Shown piece after piece: positions 16,761 to 25,012 of a stretch of DNA of 64,000 nt. This DNA is from an uncultured Flavobacteriales bacterium (GTDB lineage Bacteria > Bacteroidota > Bacteroidia > Flavobacteriales_F > PHOS-HE28): the NCBI GenBank assembly GCA_937872175.1, contig CALMPI010000013.1, positions 1-64,000 on the forward strand, in the 5' to 3' direction. Made by a program: the position numbers and the translations under genes. How positions within the stretch are numbered: the stretch's first letter is position 1; each line of letters opens with the position of its first letter. The notes under the pieces were generated by a model. The model ran no database searches, had not been told where the DNA came from, and was given only the letters and a program-made list of their open reading frames with translations.

Positions 16761-17420
16761 ATGAAAACGAGAAAATCGATAAGGCCTTTGGCATTTGCCA
16801 TGGTCACATTATTCTTGGTGCCTTTGCAGGCACAGGTGACGCAGCTTGGGAATTTCCCTGGAACCCTCCTTCCGCCCGACTACGTAGGCTGGAACGGATC
16901 CACCACCATTCCCTTGGAGGTACGCCACAACGGCAACCAGCCCATCGAGTTCTGGACGGATAGCATCCAACGGGTGGAACTGAACCCGACGGAGAGCTAC
17001 GTGGTGAACTCCAGCTTTGGGGCCAAGACGGCCAACGGGTGGATGTTGCTGAGCCCGGACATCGCCAACTTCCTGAGCGGGGCCAACGGGCCGTACAGCC
17101 TGCTGCACCTGGCTGCGGCCACCAACAACGCCCAGACCAGCAGCGACCGGCCCTGGATGAACGTGGGCATGACGCTCACGGGCAACAGCGACCACAGCTA
17201 CGTGGGGCAGAAGGCCAGGGCGGCGGACAAGACGGACATGGTGATCCACTGGAGCGACAACCCGGCCACCTGGTACGGCCCGGACCGCTTGCGCTTCCTG
17301 TTCACCAGCGGCTACAGCAGCTCCAGCGCTTCCGGGGCCTACAGCGAAGAAGGTTTGGAGGGCATGCGGCTGTATCCGGTGACGCCGGATGAGGTGAATG
17401 TCGGCCTCGGGGATTGGTGA
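16761..17420 (+). CDS. truncated copy of a T9SS fibre-like protein
   Basis: 219 aa with signal peptide (LAFAMVTLFLVPLQAQ, about 10-25). Residues from about 79 on are encoded by a 399-bp block almost identical to 19112-19510 in the large gene downstream (399 bp, one mismatch seen). The large gene continues for hundreds of residues, but this copy stops six codons after the block (GLGDW). It lacks the fibre repeats, chaperone domain and sorting domain. It is probably a decaying partial duplicate, although secretion as a short protein is possible. Confidence 0.7.
   Translation: MKTRKSIRPLAFAMVTLFLVPLQAQVTQLGNFPGTLLPPDYVGWNGSTTIPLEVRHNGNQPIEFWTDSIQRVELNPTESYVVNSSFGAKTANGWMLLSPDIANFLSGANGPYSLLHLAAATNNAQTSSDRPWMNVGMTLTGNSDHSYVGQKARAADKTDMVIHWSDNPATWYGPDRLRFLFTSGYSSSSASGAYSEEGLEGMRLYPVTPDEVNVGLGDW
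16997..17395 (+). repeat. 399-bp duplicated block, copy 1
   Basis: Matches 19112-19510 at constant offset 2115 with one difference (T at 17018 against C at 19133). Sequences on either side are unrelated or only weakly similar. Confidence 0.95.
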
Positions 17421-17594
17421 ACGCAAACCTTACTGGTCATGGGCATTCTGATAGTAAACCTATCACAGTTGAAATCCGCAATTTTTCAACAGAAGGCACC
17501 AACGCGTCGATCTCGAATTACATTGGTTCCGCCATGCAGCAACTACTTCCAATCAGGATCGTCGCAGACCGCATGGCGGGCTGCATGCGTGGGG

Positions 17595-17650
17595 TTGGCG
17601 GCTGGTGGCCTGAGGCTGGAGGCTGGAGGCTGGAGGCTGGAGGCCGACAG
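17595..17650. repeat. GGCTGGA-type tandem repeat ending GCCGACA (copy B)
   Basis: Same units and same end as 15194-15324, but with one GCCGACA instead of four. Confidence 0.8.
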
Positions 17651-17698
17651 AACATGGACCAATGAAGGTAAGTGGCCCCACCACTGCCACCACGAAGA

Positions 17699-17726
17699 AG
17701 CCCCCGGCGCGTGAACACCGAGGGCT
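17699..17726. terminator. hairpin, possible terminator (copy B)
   Basis: Arms AGCCCCCGG and CCGAGGGCT around a 10-nt loop. The flanks GAAG and TGGTCGCTCA are shared with copy A. Confidence 0.5.
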
Positions 17727-17933
17727 TTGGTCGCTCAACATTCACCCCCTAAGGAATAGGAACATGAACACGAGCTAGCACAAAAGTACCGACCCGGGCC
17801 GGAACAGCCGCACGCCGGCCCGCGGCGGTGAGCACCCGCAGCACCAGGTGCTGTGCGCGAAGGCAGCGCGACCAAGGGTCGGGCACGTCCTTCCTGTGCC
17901 GAAAGAGGCGGAGTGAAGAACAAGTAGTTGAAC

Positions 17934-18890
17934 ATGCAGCGAGCTTTCCTTCTTCACTTGATGAACCTGGCCCTCGCCGCGATGGCGACGGCCCAGAACC
18001 ACGTGCCCAACCCCAGCTTCGAGGACACCACGGCCTGCAACACGCCGACGCAGTGCACCTTGCTAAAGGCCACCGGGTGGTACAACCCCAACACGGCCAC
18101 GCCGGATGTGTGGGATTGCGACCTGAACCGCAGCTGTGGCGCGGACATGGAGCCCAACGGACCCAATGGACCGGCCTACCAATACGCCCGCACCGGCACA
18201 CGGTTGGCCGGGATCTACGCGTGGTATGGTGCCGGTAGCTCGAACACCAGGGAGTACCTGATGTGCGGTCTGTCGTCGCCCTTGGCCGTTGGTCAGGCCT
18301 ATATCGTTTCCATGTGGTATGCGCGGCGCCGGACTTTCAGCCTGGCCGTGGATCACCTGGGGGTATGGTTCGGGGCCGACAGCCTGCACGAGCCACACCC
18401 CAACTGGTTGCACGTAACGCCGCAGCTGAAGCTTCGGGACCCGAACAGTGCCTTCCTGGTGGAAGACGACCTGTGGACGGAGCTCCGGGACACGCTGGTG
18501 GCCGAGGGTGGGGAGACCTGGATGGTCGTGGGTCATTTCGCCGAGGCCGACTCGGTGGTCGGTCTGGTGGTGGATCCCTTGGACCCGGATACCTGGGCGT
18601 ACTACTACGTGGATGACCTGAGTGTGGAACCGATCGGCGGGGAGAACAGCGTCCTGGAGCACGAACTCGTCCTGCGGCCCTTGGTGGGCGGCGTGGGGAT
18701 CCGGTGGCCAGCAGGTCCTCCGATCGAGCGTGTGGAGCTGCTGGACACCGGTGGGCGCTTGATCCTCCAGGTGCAGCCTGGTGCTGGTGATCAGGAGCTG
18801 ATCGTTGATCTCCAAGGGTTGAGCGCCGGGGTCTACCTGGTGCGTTGCACGGGGGGGAGCGAACAGACAGTGGCACGGTTCATCAAGTAA
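17934..18890 (+). CDS. secreted protein with LVPNxSFE domain
   Basis: 318 aa. Signal peptide (about 1-20, LLHLMNLALAAMATAQ), then NHVPNPSFEDTTAC...YYYVDDLSVE (about 21-235), the same domain type as in 15697-16719 and 56527-57714. The C-terminal 75 residues (from VLRPLVGGVGIRW to VARFIK) have the look of a degenerate T9SS sorting domain, with LLDTGGRLIL and GVYLVRCTGG. ATG at 17934 is preferred over a TTG two codons upstream. 33 nt separate it from the next gene. Function unknown. Confidence 0.8.
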   Translation: MQRAFLLHLMNLALAAMATAQNHVPNPSFEDTTACNTPTQCTLLKATGWYNPNTATPDVWDCDLNRSCGADMEPNGPNGPAYQYARTGTRLAGIYAWYGAGSSNTREYLMCGLSSPLAVGQAYIVSMWYARRRTFSLAVDHLGVWFGADSLHEPHPNWLHVTPQLKLRDPNSAFLVEDDLWTELRDTLVAEGGETWMVVGHFAEADSVVGLVVDPLDPDTWAYYYVDDLSVEPIGGENSVLEHELVLRPLVGGVGIRWPAGPPIERVELLDTGGRLILQVQPGAGDQELIVDLQGLSAGVYLVRCTGGSEQTVARFIK

Positions 18891-18923
18891 GGAGGAGGGT
18901 TCGGGCACGAATGCCTGAACACG

Positions 18924-20657
18924 ATGAAACACAGAACATGGCTCATGGCCCTGTGCCTGAGCGTGACCGTGGTGCGGTCACAGACCTACTGGGAGACGAC
19001 CGGTAATACCGGCATGGACCCGGTGACGAACTTCATTGGGAACACGGACAATCAACCGATGAACGTGCGTACCGATGACGACTGGCGATTGCGGGTGAAC
19101 AAGACGCAGAACTACGTGGTGAACTCCAGCTTCGGGGCCAAGACGGCCAACGGGTGGATGTTGCTGAGCCCGGACATCGCCAACTTCCTGAGCGGGGCCA
19201 ACGGGCCGTACAGCCTGCTGCACCTGGCTGCGGCCACCAACAACGCCCAGACCAGCAGCGACCGGCCCTGGATGAACGTGGGCATGACGCTCACGGGCAA
19301 CAGCGACCACAGCTACGTGGGGCAGAAGGCCAGGGCGGCGGACAAGACGGACATGGTGATCCACTGGAGCGACAACCCGGCCACCTGGTACGGCCCGGAC
19401 CGCTTGCGCTTCCTGTTCACCAGCGGCTACAGCAGCTCCAGCGCTTCCGGGGCCTACAGCGAAGAAGGTTTGGAGGGCATGCGGCTGTATCCGGTGACGC
19501 CGGATGAGGTCCACGTGGGCATCGGGGACTTCTACGCGGCCAATCTGTCCGACCCGACCATCACTGAACCCGAAGAGCGGGTGGATGTGGTTGACGGTCG
19601 GGTGCGGATCCGCCAGTTGCCGAACGAGGCGGTGATGGACACTACGGACCAATTCGTGGTGGTGAACGAGGATGGGGTGCTGGGCTGGCAGAACATCGCC
19701 GCGCTGCCGGACAATTGCGAGTGGACGATGAGCACGGGATCGCAGCATGTGTGGACGGCTGTGGGTCCTACGGATCCCGCTTGTCCAGATGGTGATGAGA
19801 ATGTGGGGATCGGTACGAACAGCCTGAGCGACGGCACCAAGCTCAACGTTCTGGAGAACACACCGCATTCGAGCCTGGCGAACCGGGGCCTCTTTGTGCG
19901 TACGGAGATCCCTTCGGGCTCCAGCGGTGCCGGAGCCACCTGCGTGGGTGCGCGTGCCGAGGCGGCGAACGCAGCGACGAACGTGGGCCTGCAAGGGGCG
20001 GCGACATCATCCAGTGCATTAGCCGCAGGCAGCAACTACGGGGTCGAAGGCGCTGCGACCGGCTCAGGTACGGTAACGAACAACCATGCCGGGCACTTCA
20101 CGGCCACCGTGGCGAACGGTGCGGCTGTCACTTCGAACCGTGGGCTGTTCTCCACCGCGACGAACAACAACGGCAGTGCGTTGAACCACGGCGGGGAATT
20201 CCATGCGTACAGCTCGGGAACGAGTGCGACGAACCGCGGCGTGGAGACCTATGTTCAAGGCACCGGGTCAAGCCAGAACAACATCGGCGTTCGGACCTAC
20301 GTGTACAGCACAGGCAGCAGCTCCACGAACCATGGGGTGTGGAGCCGGGTGGATGGGGCCAGTTCAAGCACGAACATCGCGGTGTATGGCCAGGTGGGTG
20401 ACACCTTGACCAATCACTGGGCAGGGTACTTCCAAGGTCGTGTTCAGGTGACCGGCAGCATGTGGAACAACGGACCTTCATCTTCTCGGACGCCGACATC
20501 AAGACCAATGTGGAGGACATCGAAGGGCCGGATGCGGCCGATCTGCTGGGACAGCTCGTACCACGGACATACACCTACCAAAGCGCTCAGTATCCGCGAT
20601 TGTACCTCCCAAGCGGACAGCAGTATGGCTTCATGGCGCAGGAAGTGGCGCAGGTGA
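18924..20657 (+). CDS. T9SS fibre-like protein, N-terminal part, frameshifted
   Basis: Signal peptide (about 1-20), the NVVNSSFGAKTANGWM-type domain that is also found in 16761-17420, then a repetitive beta region (about 330-515) with units such as NRGVETYVQGTGS and NHGVWSRVDGAS, typical of fibre or adhesin shafts. At about 20470 the frame is lost: the last 65 codons (after SMWNNG) are out of register, and the expected continuation FIFSDADIKTNVEDIEG occurs in the frame starting at 20462. A missing base after AACAACGG explains it. The intact gene would span 18924-21190, about 755 aa. It could be a real mutation, phase variation or a sequencing error. Confidence 0.8.
   Translation: MKHRTWLMALCLSVTVVRSQTYWETTGNTGMDPVTNFIGNTDNQPMNVRTDDDWRLRVNKTQNYVVNSSFGAKTANGWMLLSPDIANFLSGANGPYSLLHLAAATNNAQTSSDRPWMNVGMTLTGNSDHSYVGQKARAADKTDMVIHWSDNPATWYGPDRLRFLFTSGYSSSSASGAYSEEGLEGMRLYPVTPDEVHVGIGDFYAANLSDPTITEPEERVDVVDGRVRIRQLPNEAVMDTTDQFVVVNEDGVLGWQNIAALPDNCEWTMSTGSQHVWTAVGPTDPACPDGDENVGIGTNSLSDGTKLNVLENTPHSSLANRGLFVRTEIPSGSSGAGATCVGARAEAANAATNVGLQGAATSSSALAAGSNYGVEGAATGSGTVTNNHAGHFTATVANGAAVTSNRGLFSTATNNNGSALNHGGEFHAYSSGTSATNRGVETYVQGTGSSQNNIGVRTYVYSTGSSSTNHGVWSRVDGASSSTNIAVYGQVGDTLTNHWAGYFQGRVQVTGSMWNNGPSSSRTPTSRPMWRTSKGRMRPICWDSSYHGHTPTKALSIRDCTSQADSSMASWRRKWRR
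19112..19510 (+). repeat. 399-bp duplicated block, copy 2
   Basis: Partner of 16997-17395. It lies in the complete-length fibre gene, so this is probably the donor. Confidence 0.95.
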
Positions 20658-21190
20658 TCCCGGCCGTCGTGAGCAGCACCATTGTCCCCGCTGAGCTGGA
20701 CAGCATGGGCAACATGGTGCATCCGGAAATGGATGTGGAGGGCATCAATTACACGGCGCTCATCCCGATCATGATCGCCGGTTACCAGCAACAGCAAGCC
20801 ACCATCAACTCCTTGCAGGACCAGCTCGCTACGGTCCAACAAGACCTCGCCACCTGCTGCGCGGCCCACGGCAGCACGGATGGGCGCAGCATGAGCCTTG
20901 GGACGGGCGCAGGGGCAGGAGAGGCCCTGCGCACAGACCTGATCATCGTGCCCAACCCGGTGGCGGATCACACCCAGCTGCGGTACACGGTGGCCACGCC
21001 GGGCCGCACGCGGCTGGAGGTGAGCGATGCCAGTGGCAAGCGGCTGGAGGTGCTGGAGGAGGCCGTGCGGGAGGCCGGTGCCTACACCCACGACTGGACC
21101 ACCACGGATCTGGCGCCCGGCACCTACCACGTCACGCTTTACCTCAACGACAGCTTCGTGGTGAAGAAGGCCGTGAAGGTGGCGCGATAG
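20462..21190 (+). CDS. C-terminal part of the fibre protein: S74-type chaperone and T9SS sorting domain
   Basis: 242 codons in the second frame. Residues about 4-75 (FIFSDADIKTNVEDIEG, LLGQLVPRTYTYQ, YGFMAQEVAQVIPAVV) match the intramolecular chaperone / peptidase_S74 family, which trimerises fibre proteins and is often self-cleaved. A coiled coil follows (QQQATINSLQDQLATVQQDL, about 110-135), then a T9SS sorting domain (LIIVPNPVADHTQL to VVKKAVKVAR). The GTG at 20462 is a formal start only; this is almost certainly the other half of 18924-20657. Confidence 0.8.
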   Translation: MEQRTFIFSDADIKTNVEDIEGPDAADLLGQLVPRTYTYQSAQYPRLYLPSGQQYGFMAQEVAQVIPAVVSSTIVPAELDSMGNMVHPEMDVEGINYTALIPIMIAGYQQQQATINSLQDQLATVQQDLATCCAAHGSTDGRSMSLGTGAGAGEALRTDLIIVPNPVADHTQLRYTVATPGRTRLEVSDASGKRLEVLEEAVREAGAYTHDWTTTDLAPGTYHVTLYLNDSFVVKKAVKVAR

Positions 21191-21212
21191 GCGTGTGCAC
21201 AACATGGGTCAG

Positions 21213-21242
21213 GGGCCGCTTCGCGTTCGCGGGGCGGCCCTT
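21213..21242 (+). terminator. possible terminator hairpin after the fibre gene
   Basis: GGGCCGC (21213-21219) pairs with GCGGCCC (21234-21240), followed by only two T. It lies 23 nt after the stop. Confidence 0.4.
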
Positions 21243-21251
21243 GGCGTTCGG

Positions 21252-21309
21252 GCACGACCTGTCCCGCCTTAGCGGGATGAGCACGACTTGTCCCGCCCCA
21301 GCGGGATGC
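21252..21309. repeat. two tandem 29-bp units each with a TCCCGC/GCGGGA hairpin
   Basis: Units 21252-21280 and 21281-21309 differ at about four positions; both keep the perfect 6-bp stem TCCCGC-nnnn-GCGGGA. A CACATG-rich stretch follows to 21345. Confidence 0.75.
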
Positions 21310-21358
21310 CCACATGGGCACATGCGCAGATGCTCATGCCCTGATGCGTTCCGCCCCT

Positions 21359-22579
21359 TCACCGCCCGCCCCGCGCCCTCCGCTTCCGCTCGGCCACGAT
21401 CAGCTTCAGCTCGCGGCCCATCTGCCCCGCCGCGCTGGTGTTCTCCTGCGCCCGACGGATGAGGTAGGGCAGCACCTCGCGCACCGGTCCGTACGGCACG
21501 TACTTGGCCACACGGTAGCCGGCATCGGCCATGTTGTAGCTGATGTTGTCGCTCATGCCCAGCAGCTGGGCGAAGCACACGCGCGGGTCGTTCGGCGCCA
21601 GTCCCCGCGCCTGCATCAGCCCGGCCATCAGCAGGGTGCTGCGTTCGTTGTGCGTGCCCACCATCACGGCCACATGGTCCAGCCGGTCGGCGCAAAAGCG
21701 TAGGGCCTCGTCGTAGTCGCGGTCCACCGCCGCCTTGTCCGCGTGGATGGGGGAGGGGAGGCCGCGCTCGGCGGCGCGTTCGCGCTCCTTCTCCATGTAG
21801 GCGCCGCGCACCAGCTTGAGGCCGATGTGGTGGCCGGCGGCATTCGCCCGCTCCACCGCCGCCTTCAGGAAGTCCAGCCGGTCGTGCCGGTACAGCTGCA
21901 CGGTGTTGTACACGATGGCCCGTTCCCGGTTGAAGCGCTGCATCATGCGCTCCACCAGCGCATCGATCGCGGGCTGCAACCAGCTCTCCTCGGCATCCAC
22001 CAGCACGGGGATGCCGGCGGTGGCGGCGGCCTGGCAGATGCGCTCCATACGCCCCTGCACCAGCGTCCATTCACGGGCCTCCCCGGGGCTCAGCGCGCGC
22101 CCTTCGCTCACCGCCTCCCAGATGGCCAGCGGCGCGATGCCGCTCGGCTTGAAGACGCTGAAGGGGATGTCCGTGCGCCGCGCCGCCATGGCGATGGTGC
22201 GCAGGATCTCGTCCGTGGTGTGGTCCAGCGAGGCGTCGTCCTCCTGGCCCTCCACGCTGTAGTCCAGGATGGTGCCCAGGCCGCCATCGCCCAGCTTCTG
22301 CGCGGTCGCCAGGCTCTCCTCGATGGTCTCGCCGCCGCAGAAGTGCTTGAAGATCGTGGCCTTGATGAGCCCCTTGATCGGCAGGTGCAGCCGCATGGCC
22401 AGCTGGCTCATCACCCGGCCGGTGGCGTTCATCCACGGCACCCCGATGATGCGGAAGAGCCAGTAGGCGCGCAGCAGCCCGTGGTCCGTGTACTGGCGGA
22501 AGGCGATGCGCGTGTCGGTGAGGTCGGGCAGGGTGCCGGGCCGGGCGGCCCGCGGCGGATCGGACAGGGTGTTCCCCAT
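21359..22579 (-). CDS. proline dehydrogenase
   Basis: 406-aa monofunctional proline dehydrogenase (PutA/PRODH domain). It oxidises proline to pyrroline-5-carboxylate with FAD, passing electrons to the membrane quinone pool. The barrel holds the family motifs KLVRGAYMEKERERA (near 270), VGTHNERS (near 320), LLGMSDNISYN and YVPYGPVREVLPYLIRRAQEN (near 345-385). Start at ATG 22579 (MGNTLSDPP); a longer open frame upstream overlaps divergent aroB. A -7 box lies 51 nt upstream. Confidence 0.94.
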   Translation of the reverse strand: MGNTLSDPPRAARPGTLPDLTDTRIAFRQYTDHGLLRAYWLFRIIGVPWMNATGRVMSQLAMRLHLPIKGLIKATIFKHFCGGETIEESLATAQKLGDGGLGTILDYSVEGQEDDASLDHTTDEILRTIAMAARRTDIPFSVFKPSGIAPLAIWEAVSEGRALSPGEAREWTLVQGRMERICQAAATAGIPVLVDAEESWLQPAIDALVERMMQRFNRERAIVYNTVQLYRHDRLDFLKAAVERANAAGHHIGLKLVRGAYMEKERERAAERGLPSPIHADKAAVDRDYDEALRFCADRLDHVAVMVGTHNERSTLLMAGLMQARGLAPNDPRVCFAQLLGMSDNISYNMADAGYRVAKYVPYGPVREVLPYLIRRAQENTSAAGQMGRELKLIVAERKRRARGGR

Positions 22580-22600
22580 GGCGCGCTGGCCGGAGTTCCG

Positions 22601-22608
22601 TTCCTTTG
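22601..22608 (+). promoter_or_regulatory. possible -7 box TTCCTTTG toward aroB
   Basis: 7 of 8 matches to TAnnTTTG, 32-65 nt upstream of the two candidate aroB starts. Confidence 0.4.
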
Positions 22609-22630
22609 AAAAGGCGCCCCGGAGCGGGTG

Positions 22631-22638
22631 CGAAAGTA
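22631..22638 (-). promoter_or_regulatory. -7 box TACTTTCG toward proline dehydrogenase
   Basis: Read on the minus strand, 7 of 8 matches to TAnnTTTG, 51 nt upstream of ATG 22579. The two divergent boxes share a roughly 95-nt control region. Confidence 0.55.
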
Positions 22639-22673
22639 GGATGGCACGCTCGCACCCGGACACCCGTTCCGTC

Positions 22674-23765
22674 ATGGCCGCCGGTCGTCCGGTGCTGCTC
22701 GGCCCTGGAGCCCTGGCCGCCCTCGACATCTGGCTGACGAAGGAGGCCAAGGGTGCGCAACGCGTGGTGGTGGGCGATGAGAACACGCTGCGGCACTGCC
22801 TGCCTGAGCTGCTGGCGCTGGTGCCGGCCCTGCGGGAGGCCCCGCCCATCGCGGTGCCCCCGGGCGAGGGCAGCAAGAGCCTCGGCGCCTGCCACGCCCT
22901 GTGGAGCCACCTGGCCCACCTGGGCATCGAACGCGGCGCCGTGCTGGTGGCCCTCGGCGGCGGGGTGGTCACCGACCTGGCCGGCTTCGTGGGGGGCACT
23001 TACAAACGGGGCCTGCGCGTGGTGAACGTGCCCACCAGCCTCATGGGCATGGTGGACGCCGCCATCGGGGGCAAGACCGCCATCGACCTGGACGGTGTGA
23101 AGAACCTGGTGGGCGTGCTGCGCCAGCCCGAAGCGGTGGTCGTGCACCCGCCCTTCCTGCGCACCCTGGGCAAGCGCGAGCTGCTCAACGGCGTGGCCGA
23201 GATGCTCAAGCACGGGCTGGTGGCCGATGCCGCGCACTGGCAGGCGCTGGTGGATGCGCCGTGGCACGACCTGCGGGCGTTGACGCCGCTGGTGGAACAG
23301 AGCGCGGCCATCAAGTGCGCCGTGGTGAGCGACGACCCCGAAGAGCACGGCCCCCGGCGCCTGCTCAACTTCGGCCACACCATCGGCCATGCGGTGGAGG
23401 CCTTCAGCTGGGAAGGTCCACAGCGCGGCCTGCTGCATGGCGAGGCCGTGGTGGTGGGCATGCTCTGCGCCACCTGGCTCAGCTGGCGCCTGGAGCTGTT
23501 GGACCGCCCGAGCTGCGACGCCATCACCGCCGTGCTGATGGAGCGTTACCGCCCGTTCCTGTTGAACACGGCCGATCACCACCGCATCCTGGAGCTGATG
23601 GCGCACGACAAGAAGAACCGCGATGGCGGCTTCCGCTTCACCCTGCTGGAGGCCATCGGTCGCGGCCGCGCCGGCGTGCCCGTGGATGCCGCCCAGGTGG
23701 CCGCGGCGCTGGACCACTACCGCCTCCTCGTGCACGATGCCGATCCTCAGCGTCGCAGCGCCTGA
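22674..23765 (+). CDS. aroB: 3-dehydroquinate synthase
   Basis: Second step of the shikimate pathway (DAHP to 3-dehydroquinate, NAD and Zn dependent, cytosol). 363 aa. NAD-binding GGGVVTDLAGFVGGTYKRG (about 98-116), VDAAIGGKTAIDLDGVKNLVG (about 126-146) and the zinc-ligand region LLNFGHTIGHAVEAFS are intact. ATG 22641, in frame, would add 11 residues and cannot be excluded. It overlaps aroA by 29 bp. Confidence 0.94.
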   Translation: MAAGRPVLLGPGALAALDIWLTKEAKGAQRVVVGDENTLRHCLPELLALVPALREAPPIAVPPGEGSKSLGACHALWSHLAHLGIERGAVLVALGGGVVTDLAGFVGGTYKRGLRVVNVPTSLMGMVDAAIGGKTAIDLDGVKNLVGVLRQPEAVVVHPPFLRTLGKRELLNGVAEMLKHGLVADAAHWQALVDAPWHDLRALTPLVEQSAAIKCAVVSDDPEEHGPRRLLNFGHTIGHAVEAFSWEGPQRGLLHGEAVVVGMLCATWLSWRLELLDRPSCDAITAVLMERYRPFLLNTADHHRILELMAHDKKNRDGGFRFTLLEAIGRGRAGVPVDAAQVAAALDHYRLLVHDADPQRRSA

Positions 23766-24957
23766 ACGCCCGGTCCGGGCCACCGTCCGCCTGCCGCGCA
23801 GCAAGAGCATGGCCAACCGCGCGCTGGTGGCCGCGGCCCTTGCCGGTGACCTCGCCGCAGTGTTGGAACCCGGCGATGCCGACGACACGCGCCTGCTGCA
23901 CGCCCTGCTGCGCGAACGCCCGGCCGTGATGCCCTGCGGCCTCGGCGGCACCACGTTGCGCTTCGCCCTCGCCTGGGCCGCCGTGCAGGAAGGCGAGGAG
24001 CGCCTGGTGACCGGTGATCGCGCCTTGCTGGAGCGACCGCACGCACCACTGGTGAAGGCGCTCACCGCGCTGGGCGCCGAGGTGAACGGCCTGCCGAACG
24101 GCTTCCATGTCGTAGGCCGTCGCCTGCGTGGTGGTGTGGTCAGCTTCGATTCGCCGGTCAGCAGCCAGTACCTCAGCGCGCTGATGCTTGTGGCCCCGCT
24201 GATGGAGGAAGGCCTGGAGATCCGCTGGCAGGGCACGCAGCTGAGCCGGCCCTACGTGGCGATGACGGCGCAGGTGATGCGCCACTTCGGCGCCACGGTG
24301 GAGGTGGGCGATGCGCACATCCGTGTGACGCCGGGCGGGTACGTACCGAAGCCCTTCGACGTGCCGCTCGACTGGAGCGCCGCGGCTTTCTGGTTCCAGG
24401 TGGTGGCGCTCGCGCGCGATGCGGAGGTGCTGCTCGAAGGCCTGGCCGATGACGGCCTGCAGGGCGATGCCGCAGCGGTGCGGCTGTGGCAGGAGCTGGT
24501 GTCCACTTCGATCACGCCGCAGGGCCCGCTGTTGCGCACGCGGCGGAGCAAGGACCTCCCCGACGCGCAGGCGGACCTCGCGGCCACGCCCGACCTGTTC
24601 CCACCGCTGGCGCTGACCCACGCCGGGCTGGGCACGGCCGTCACCCTCACCGGCCTGCACAACCTGCACCTGAAGGAGAGCAATCGCCTGGCCGCCGCGG
24701 AGGCCGTGCTGCAGGTGTTGGACCGGCAGGCCCATCGCACCGGTCCGGGCGAGCTGCGCATCGCGCGTTCGGTGAAGCTGCGCCGACCGGGCGCGCATGT
24801 GTTCGATCCGCTGGGCGACCATCGCATGGCCATGGCCCTGGCGCCGCTGGCGCTGGTGGCGGGGCCGCTGCGGATCGAAGACCCCGACGTGGTGCGCAAG
24901 AGCTACCCGGGTTTCTGGGACGATCTGCGCGCGGCCGGGTTCCGCGTGGAGGGATGA
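23737..24957 (+). CDS. aroA: 3-phosphoshikimate 1-carboxyvinyltransferase (EPSP synthase)
   Basis: Joins PEP and shikimate-3-phosphate, the step before chorismate. 406 aa, a little shorter than the roughly 430 aa average. Substrate motifs: PRSKSMANRALVAAAL (about 20-35), GLGGTTLRFA (about 68-77), SSQYLSALML, LKESNRLAAAEAVLQ and DHRMAMALAPLAL. ATG 23737 lies inside the 3' end of aroB, implying coupled translation. The GNAGT motif of other EPSP synthases is GLGGT here, as in several Bacteroidota. Confidence 0.94.
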   Translation: MPILSVAAPERPVRATVRLPRSKSMANRALVAAALAGDLAAVLEPGDADDTRLLHALLRERPAVMPCGLGGTTLRFALAWAAVQEGEERLVTGDRALLERPHAPLVKALTALGAEVNGLPNGFHVVGRRLRGGVVSFDSPVSSQYLSALMLVAPLMEEGLEIRWQGTQLSRPYVAMTAQVMRHFGATVEVGDAHIRVTPGGYVPKPFDVPLDWSAAAFWFQVVALARDAEVLLEGLADDGLQGDAAAVRLWQELVSTSITPQGPLLRTRRSKDLPDAQADLAATPDLFPPLALTHAGLGTAVTLTGLHNLHLKESNRLAAAEAVLQVLDRQAHRTGPGELRIARSVKLRRPGAHVFDPLGDHRMAMALAPLALVAGPLRIEDPDVVRKSYPGFWDDLRAAGFRVEG

Positions 24958-25012
24958 GCGTCCGATCCCGTGGATTTGCCCATCCCGGCGCTGGAGAGCA
25001 TCTTCGTGGACC

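Larger units (their letters stand above)
17421..17933. other. intergenic region with relict DNA and a composite repeat
   Basis: 513 nt. The first 160 nt are unusually AT-rich and open in no convincing frame; they may be relict coding DNA after the truncated gene. Then follow the GGCTGGA repeat (17595-17650) and the hairpin (17699-17726). No promoter is clear. Confidence 0.5.
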
